Shown here: positions 6,977-10,206 of the stretch, one piece after another
Numbering within the stretch: the stretch's first letter is position 1
How the letters are laid out: the number at the start of each line of letters is the position of its first letter
Origin: 0-14-0-20-45-22 sp041645495
Lineage (GTDB): Bacteria; Fidelibacterota; UBA2242
Reading direction: 5' to 3'
NCBI GenBank assembly: GCA_041645495.1
Contig: JBAZPZ010000073.1
Coordinates: 1 to 10,206 of the forward strand
Length of the DNA stretch: 10,206 bases
Notes under the pieces: generated by a model
Told to the model about the DNA's origin: nothing
Database searches by the model: none
What the model saw: the letters and a program-made list of their open reading frames with translations, nothing else
Translations under genes and position numbers: made by a program

Positions 6977-6993
6977 CCCCGCAGAATGCGGGG
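6977..6993. repeat. Palindrome within MITE copy 2, left end
   Basis: CCCCGCA-GAA-TGCGGGG, perfect 7-bp arms and a 3-base loop. At the corresponding place copy 1 (1245-1255) has an 11-base non-palindromic stretch belonging to its 9-bp units, so this palindrome replaced part of the terminal repeat. Confidence 0.65.
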
Positions 6994-7092
6994 CGGAGGA
7001 CATTTCATAATTTTATTATTTAAAAAATATTTGGTCTTGATTATGGCTCTAAGTTATTAATAAATAGCTAATCTCTGCGTTCTCAGCGTGCT

Positions 7093-7113
7093 GAATCCCG
7101 CCAACGGCGGTGG
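7093..7113. repeat. 21-bp palindromic insertion in MITE copy 2, right end
   Basis: Copy 1 reads CGTGCT-CTGCGG. Copy 2 has 21 extra bases between the same two hexamers, centred on CCGCC-AAC-GGCGG (7098-7110). This is a direct two-copy demonstration that such a mini-palindrome can insert cleanly. Confidence 0.75.
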
Positions 7114-7127
7114 CTGCGGTGAATTAT

Positions 7128-7760
7128 TCAGGTTAGGTAAATATTTCCGAATAATTGGGAGGTCAGGTTGCCAATTGGCAAGCCGCAATTTGATTTTGCA
7201 TGAAACAAGCTTTTGGTTTCCGGAAGATCAGCCCAATCAGAATTCTTCCCTTTTATAATGCAATTCCCAGTGGGATCGTTGAAAATTGTTTTTTCAAGCA
7301 GATAAAGAATGAATGGCAAGTCAAAATCAATTTTAAGTATGTTGGCCAGCAATACCGATTTTACCTTATCAAAAAGTAATCTTCGGTTCATGGCCATAAA
7401 ATAACCCTTTATGTCGAGTTTTAATATATAACCATCCTGGCTGTAATTGCCAGTACAGGATCGAATAAAATGGTCAATCCGATGAATGCCATAATGGGTT
7501 CCTTTACCTATACGACAGCTGAAACTGTCGTTGATAAAAATCTTTTCAAATATCGGTGAGATGTAATTGAAAATAAAATGATGAACTATCCTGTCGCAGA
7601 AATCCGCGGCAAATATTTCCCGTTTTACCGGTTTATCAACGACAAAGCAAATGCTTGGTTTCGGTTGGTATTTTTGTTCAATTATCTCATCGAACAATGC
7701 AAAAAGGTTGCTTTCAAAATGCTTTTCAAAGGCAAGCGCATTGATTGTATTCCGCCCCGA
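7128..7760 (-). pseudogene. Reverse transcriptase fragment, DGR-like, truncated at both ends
   Basis: From 7754 the minus strand reads RNTINALAFEKHFESNLFALF, then DKPVKREIFAADFCDRIVHHFIFNY, SPIFEKIFINDSFSCRIGKGTHYGI and YILKLDIKGYFM (palm motif with the first catalytic Asp in LDI), ending in GLPIGNLTSQLFGNIYL. The GNLTSQ form, with Gln where most reverse transcriptases have Pro, is characteristic of diversity-generating retroelement enzymes and close relatives. The frame stops inside MITE copy 2, so the YxDD catalytic box and the thumb are lost. Upstream, homology stops at the palindrome 7755-7772 and a stop lies at 7763-7761, so the first tens of residues are also missing. About 207 of an expected 350-400 residues remain, and the enzyme must be inactive. 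The FISUMP gene lies about 430 bp upstream on the same strand, the place where a DGR target would be expected. Confidence 0.8.
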
Positions 7761-7772
7761 TCAGGATCGGGG
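7755..7772. repeat. Palindrome at the 5' break of the reverse transcriptase fragment
   Basis: CCCCGAT-CAGG-ATCGGGG: 7-bp perfect arms and a 4-base loop. Reverse-transcriptase homology on the minus strand begins directly after it. Confidence 0.65.
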
Positions 7773-7774
7773 TT

Positions 7775-7802
7775 GTGTCAGGTGCTCATATCTGACACCT
7801 GA
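7775..7802. repeat. Nested inverted repeat
   Basis: Two overlapping 7-bp inverted repeats share the same stretch: GTGTCAG (7775-7781) with CTGACAC (7792-7798), and TCAGGTG (7778-7784) with CACCTGA (7796-7802). The sequence can fold in two alternative ways. No U-tract follows on either strand, so it is not a clear terminator. Confidence 0.55.
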
Positions 7803-7831
7803 TCTCTGGGATTCAACTCCAATGTCTGTTG

Positions 7832-7858
7832 ATTATAGAGATTATGGAAATTATGGAG
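7832..7858 (+). repeat. Three 9-bp tandem repeats leading into hairpin unit A
   Basis: ATTATAGAG, ATTATGGAA and ATTATGGAG follow each other without gaps. The last one forms the ATTATGGAGT head of hairpin unit A. The tandem copies look like slippage of that head. Confidence 0.55.
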
Positions 7859-8173
7859 TACTTCAATCCACCGTTGGCGGACATTCTGCCGTGTTGAAGT
7901 CGCTTGAGCGTCAGCGAAAGGCTAAACTTGTTTTAACCTTCGACTTATCAATCTGCTGTAACTATGGAGTGCATTAACCGCGTTAATGCTTGCGAACGAA
8001 GTTCGCAGAGTGAATCAATTTCTTCGCTTCGCTCAGAAAGCGGCAACGCGGCAGAATGTCCGCCCCGGTGGGTTGCCGCACTCCACAGCCCGTCGTTTGA
8101 GCGGAGCAAAAGCGTGGCGCGAACTCCGTCGTCTGCGACGACGAGTTCCAACGCGGTTGGAACACTCCATAAT
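7850..8173. repeat. Cluster of four 'GGAGT + hairpin' repeat units (two forward, two reverse)
   Basis: This gene-free stretch is built from four units with a common head, (AT)TATGGAGT, followed at once by a hairpin. Forward units: A (7850-7900, stem ACTTCAA/TTGAAGT) and B (7961-7989, GCATTAAC-CGC-GTTAATGC). Reverse units, read on the minus strand: D (8173-8145, GTTCCAAC-CGC-GTTGGAAC) and C (8085-8040, GCGGCAAC/GTTGCCGC). Stem sequences are unrelated between units, yet each pairs perfectly, and B and D keep the AAC-CGC-GTT tip. B and D carry a second hairpin next to the first (TGCGAAC-GAA-GTTCGCA at 7991-8007; CGTCGTC-TGC-GACGACG at 8127-8143). A and C have a related 24-27-nt insert in the loop. 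The layout recalls REP/BIME elements, with a short conserved tetranucleotide-like head plus hairpin, but no matching transposase is in the window. Confidence 0.75.
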
Positions 8174-8191
8174 AGCAAATAGTCAAATAGG

Positions 8192-8881
8192 CTAATCCCC
8201 TACACAACGAACGGAGAAACCACCTTGCTTACTGCCGTAGCCACGGCTAACGCCTGAATTATAGTAACGCAGACCTCGGTACCAGGCGTAGTCACTACTG
8301 TACTCAGTCGCCGACCACCAGTAACCGTAGTAGCCAACGTCGTAGTACGTACCATCGCCGTAACGGTAGCCGCCGGGCAACGCCGAAAAGCCGCTTTCGT
8401 TGGTGGCGCCCGTATTGGGACTACTCCAGTGCGTAGTTCCGGCTTCTTTCATCTTGCCGCCGGCTACGCTTGAACCCCCCAGATAATCAACCAACGTTTG
8501 CCACTCCGCATCAGTTGCCACATGCCAGCCCGTAGGAGCAATATTGCGACTATCAGTTACCGCATACCAGTTGTAGAGCCGACCATAAGAAGTGTCAGCA
8601 TTTGTTGCATTGTTGTCATAATTGCAATAAGCGCCAGTAGACAGATTATAATACCAATCGGTATCGTCAAAAATATTGGGTATTGCTTCGCCATTGCGGT
8701 AATGGGTCACTTTCAGGTTTTCCGCCATCCAGATTTGATTTCCTATTTTTATCGTTTGGTAAACATTGCCATCAATATCAGTGACTTCTGAGCCTGTGCT
8801 TTCAGTGGGATTATTTTCACAACTGAAGAATGTGAAAAAAGCAAATCCCAGAAACATCGCAAAAAACAGTCTTTTCATCAT
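8192..8881 (-). CDS. FISUMP-domain lipoprotein (Fibrobacter major paralogous domain), possible DGR target
   Basis: A 229-residue predicted surface lipoprotein. The hydrophobic signal FFAMFLGFAFFTFFSC ends in a relaxed lipobox with the lipidated Cys at 21. The FISUMP domain spans about 32-229: VTDIDGNVYQTIKIGNQIWMAENLK, GRLYNWYAV, APTGWHVATDAEWQTL, GFSALPGGYR, WWSATE and the closing GFSVRCV. Such domains are thought to share the C-type-lectin/formylglycine-enzyme-like fold used for surface binding. GGGAGG six bases before ATG 8881 supports the start. Residues 172-220 are dense in Tyr, Ser, Asp and Gly, and 12 of 13 Tyr codons there are TAC, against 3 of 10 in residues 41-133. Adenine mutagenesis of AAC codons would give this. 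A DGR-type reverse-transcriptase fragment lies downstream on the same strand. Its own attC-like site, if it was a cassette, is not visible. Confidence 0.9.
   Translation of the reverse strand: MMKRLFFAMFLGFAFFTFFSCENNPTESTGSEVTDIDGNVYQTIKIGNQIWMAENLKVTHYRNGEAIPNIFDDTDWYYNLSTGAYCNYDNNATNADTSYGRLYNWYAVTDSRNIAPTGWHVATDAEWQTLVDYLGGSSVAGGKMKEAGTTHWSSPNTGATNESGFSALPGGYRYGDGTYYDVGYYGYWWSATEYSSDYAWYRGLRYYNSGVSRGYGSKQGGFSVRCVGD
8222..8368 (-). other. Candidate variable region of the FISUMP protein
   Basis: This covers codons 172-220 of the lipoprotein. It is enriched in TAC, AGT, GAC and GGC codons, those reachable from AAC/AAT by changes at adenines, and ends at the constant GFSVRCV. I searched the window on both strands for a matching template repeat and found none, so the assignment rests on composition and position only. 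Confidence 0.35.
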
Positions 8882-8938
8882 GGTAATCCTCCCTTTGGTT
8901 TAATATTAATCCTTTTAAAATAGATCATTATTGGTAAA

Positions 8939-9072
8939 CGCTAACGGCTGACGCATCACCAACGGCGAACGGAAAACCGGTTAGTTTTATTCTTCTAAAA
9001 ATACTTTCCAAACTTTCAAACCTATAAATCACAGAACAGCTTTCGCCGTTGCGTGAATGCGATGGTTAGATG
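8939..9072 (-). other. attC-like site (integron cassette recombination site)
   Basis: Read on the minus strand, the 134-bp site starts with ATCTAAC (9071-9065), a perfect match to the RYYYAAC R'' core, and ends with GTTAGCG (8945-8939), an R' core keeping GTTAG but off the GTTRRRY consensus. CTAAC and GTTAG pair. After short unpaired spacers, GCAT(T)CAC(G)CAACGGCGAA (9060-9042) pairs with TTCGCCGTTGGTGATGC (8969-8953). That is 17 pairs with exactly two extrahelical bases on one arm, the hallmark asymmetry of attC sites. A 72-base variable loop (8970-9041) lies between. The site directly follows the stop of the minus-strand gene at 9087, the canonical cassette arrangement. The opposite orientation also gives one good core (GTTAGAT, 9065-9071), so the direction is not certain. 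No integrase gene is in the window. Confidence 0.6.
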
Positions 9073-9086
9073 TAAAAGTTTGAACA

Positions 9087-10166
9087 TTACCTCAGTAATA
9101 CGGCCTTTCTTGTTCTGATAAACGCATCCTTTATTATTCTAATAAAATATACGCCAGATGATAAATTAGTGACATTCCATGTTGTTGAATATATACCAGG
9201 TGCTAATTTACCGTTGAAAATCGTTTCCACTTTTCTGCCTTGCAGATCAAAAACTTCTATGTGTACATCACCATAACTAGGTATTGAAAATTCAATGGTT
9301 GTAATGCTATTGAATGGATTTGGGTAATTACTATTCAATGAAAACTCAAATGGGGATGATTTATCAGAAATAATCGATAATTCGGTTTCAGGCAGTACAG
9401 TAAATAAAACGCCATTATTGAAGCGACCGAATTCAATACTTTCAACTTTCCAAAGATAAATACCAGAAGTAATTGTTCTACCCTCCATATTTTCCAATGC
9501 CCAACTTTCTATTCCATCCATTAGTTCAGAATTATGTTCAATGTAATTAACAGTATCACCATCAATTGAAAAAATGTAAATAGAACAAATTGTAGGAAGA
9601 TGCATAAAGAAAATAAGTGGTTCAGAACCAGACTGCCAAACAGCAGGATAAACATATGGGTTTGGAACTACATTATATCCTCCTTGATTGTCACTATAAA
9701 ACATTAAAACAAAATCACTATTCATCATTTTACTTCCATCAGCGCCTGTTACGTTCTGGATAACGAACGTATTATTTGAATAAAGAGGAAATCCAAGGCC
9801 TGTCCCATCAGGTTCATCTACTGTCGTTTCATTTAGAAATGCACAGGAATACATTTCGGAATCATACCAAAAAGACAGCGGCGCACAGTTCATAGTAATA
9901 TTTTCCGAATTTTGTATAAATATTCTTGATGAATCTGTGTGATATTGTCCTTCGTAATAATATCTCATATAGGTTATACTTTCTGCATTTAAAGACTCCA
10001 AATCAATTGCTTCGGAGAAACTCAATGCCAATCCGCTATTGATTTGAACCGTATCATTATTTGAAATAGAATGATATGTTATCTCCAGATATTCTTCTGC
10101 ATTTTCGAAAGAAAAAACTACGGATATACATAAAGCAATTAAAAAAAGAAGTTTTTTAGTAAACAC
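9087..10166 (-). CDS. Secreted protein with type IX secretion sorting domain, in a probable integron cassette
   Basis: A 359-residue exported protein of unknown function. A signal peptide (KKLLFLIALCISVVFSF) covers about residues 1-20. Residues 30-65 (SGLALSFSEAIDLESLNAESI) look like a bacterial Ig-like (SbsA/Big_5-type) strand pattern. A first beta-rich module runs from NVVPNPYVYPAVW (165-177) to SGIYLWKVE (234-242), resembling a FlgD/sorting-like fold. The true sorting domain follows at 274-359: FSLNSNYPNPFNSITTIEFSIP, VHIEVFDLQGRKVETI, GIYSTTWNVTNLSSGVYFIR and a terminal RKAVLLR. The start is GTG 10166 behind AAAGGA. The gene begins about 35 bp after a GTTAGAT core at the window end and stops 16 bp before the attC-like site, so it fills a cassette of about 1.1 kb. 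There are no catalytic motifs, so a surface or structural role is the modest guess. Confidence 0.88.
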   Translation of the reverse strand: MFTKKLLFLIALCISVVFSFENAEEYLEITYHSISNNDTVQINSGLALSFSEAIDLESLNAESITYMRYYYEGQYHTDSSRIFIQNSENITMNCAPLSFWYDSEMYSCAFLNETTVDEPDGTGLGFPLYSNNTFVIQNVTGADGSKMMNSDFVLMFYSDNQGGYNVVPNPYVYPAVWQSGSEPLIFFMHLPTICSIYIFSIDGDTVNYIEHNSELMDGIESWALENMEGRTITSGIYLWKVESIEFGRFNNGVLFTVLPETELSIISDKSSPFEFSLNSNYPNPFNSITTIEFSIPSYGDVHIEVFDLQGRKVETIFNGKLAPGIYSTTWNVTNLSSGVYFIRIIKDAFIRTRKAVLLR

Positions 10167-10197
10167 TTTAGTCCTTTGTTAGTGAATTGATTTTATA

Positions 10198-10206
10198 CAT
10201 CTAACG
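10198..10206 (-). other. Partial attC core at the window edge (cassette boundary)
   Basis: The minus strand reads CGTTAGATG, the classic end of an attC site with GTTAGAT fitting GTTRRRY. The following bases (GTTAGATGTATAAAA) also resemble the inverted copy at 9065-9078 (GTTAGATGTAAAAG), so the gene between is bounded by matching core sites. Only the edge is visible, and the rest of the attC would lie beyond the window. Confidence 0.5.

Larger units (their letters stand above)
6950..7132. mobile_element. MITE-like element, copy 2 (183 bp), at a gene-fragment junction
   Basis: Same ends as copy 1 (CCTCTTTAATTC and GAATTATTCAGG) and nearly identical core. The 27 extra bases relative to copy 1 are fully explained by two changes. 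A 17-bp palindrome (6977-6993) stands where copy 1 has 11 bases, and a 21-bp palindromic insertion occupies 7093-7113. The flanks are TTAT (6946-6949) and TTAG (7133-7136), so a 4-bp target duplication is imperfect at best. The element separates the 5'-truncated sorting-domain fragment from a 3'-truncated reverse-transcriptase fragment on the same strand. That fits recombination or deletion between two copies better than simple insertion. Confidence 0.8.

Noticed and set aside
7133..7138. GTTAGGT as an integron core site downstream of the FISUMP gene
   Set aside because: It is an isolated 7-mer inside the reverse-transcriptase frame (TACCTAAC) with no paired second core or stem.
7850..8173. 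CRISPR array
   Set aside because: Repeats are in both orientations, spaced unevenly and not identical, and no cas gene is present.
7700..8190. DGR template repeat between the FISUMP gene and the reverse transcriptase
   Set aside because: I looked for the constant end of the candidate variable region (GGTGGTTTCTCCGTTCG and its complement) and for AAC-rich relatives of 8222-8368. Nothing matched.
7651..8207. Several 69-108 codon open frames on both strands
   Set aside because: They run across hairpin repeats in a gene-free mosaic. Their products are Arg/Ser-rich, overlap each other and match no family.

Overview
The window looks like an accessory region of a bacterium from the Fibrobacterota-Chlorobiota-Bacteroidota (FCB) side of the tree. 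It has two type IX secretion C-terminal sorting domains with the 'NYPNPFN' signature, a FISUMP-domain lipoprotein and moderate GC. No rRNA or tRNA gene is present, so the phylum is inference. Candidates such as Ignavibacteriota, Calditrichota or Cloacimonadota cannot be separated from this sequence alone.

Layout from left to right: (1) the first two-thirds of a LacI-family regulator on the minus strand (1-574), with a promoter and two stacked palindromic operators; (2) a graveyard of insertion sequences (660-1890), with an IS4-type transposase tail and an IS3-type orfA/orfB pair broken by a 156-bp MITE-like element, a ~20-bp palindrome, a one-base slip and a 3' truncation; (3) a minus-strand pair, an 81-aa helical protein followed by an ADP-ribosylglycohydrolase (2028-3325); (4) a decayed CocE/NonD (peptidase S15) hydrolase tail (3343-3761); (5) a plus-strand operon of an FGGY sugar kinase and an alpha/beta hydrolase (3919-6366); (6) a type IX sorting-domain fragment and a reverse-transcriptase fragment welded together by a second copy of the MITE-like element (6606-7760); (7) a 400-bp gene-free mosaic of nested hairpin repeats (7755-8173); (8) a FISUMP lipoprotein with a variable-looking C-terminus, an attC-like site, and a secreted type IX protein that fits an integron cassette (8192-10206).

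The intact genes suggest two working units: carbohydrate phosphorylation plus a hydrolase on the plus strand, and reversal of ADP-ribosylation on the minus strand. The rest is shaped by small mobile DNA. A MITE-like element with triplicated 9-bp units in its terminal repeats has one copy with a 4-bp target duplication whose removal exactly restores a reading frame. Tiny GC-rich palindromes have inserted into other repeats and genes. Four 'GGAGT + hairpin' units have unrelated stems that each pair perfectly. The right end combines a DGR-type reverse-transcriptase remnant, a FISUMP protein whose C-terminal tyrosine codons switch from TAT to TAC, and a probable integron cassette. I found no template repeat for a diversity-generating retroelement, so that system is a hypothesis and is broken here in any case.
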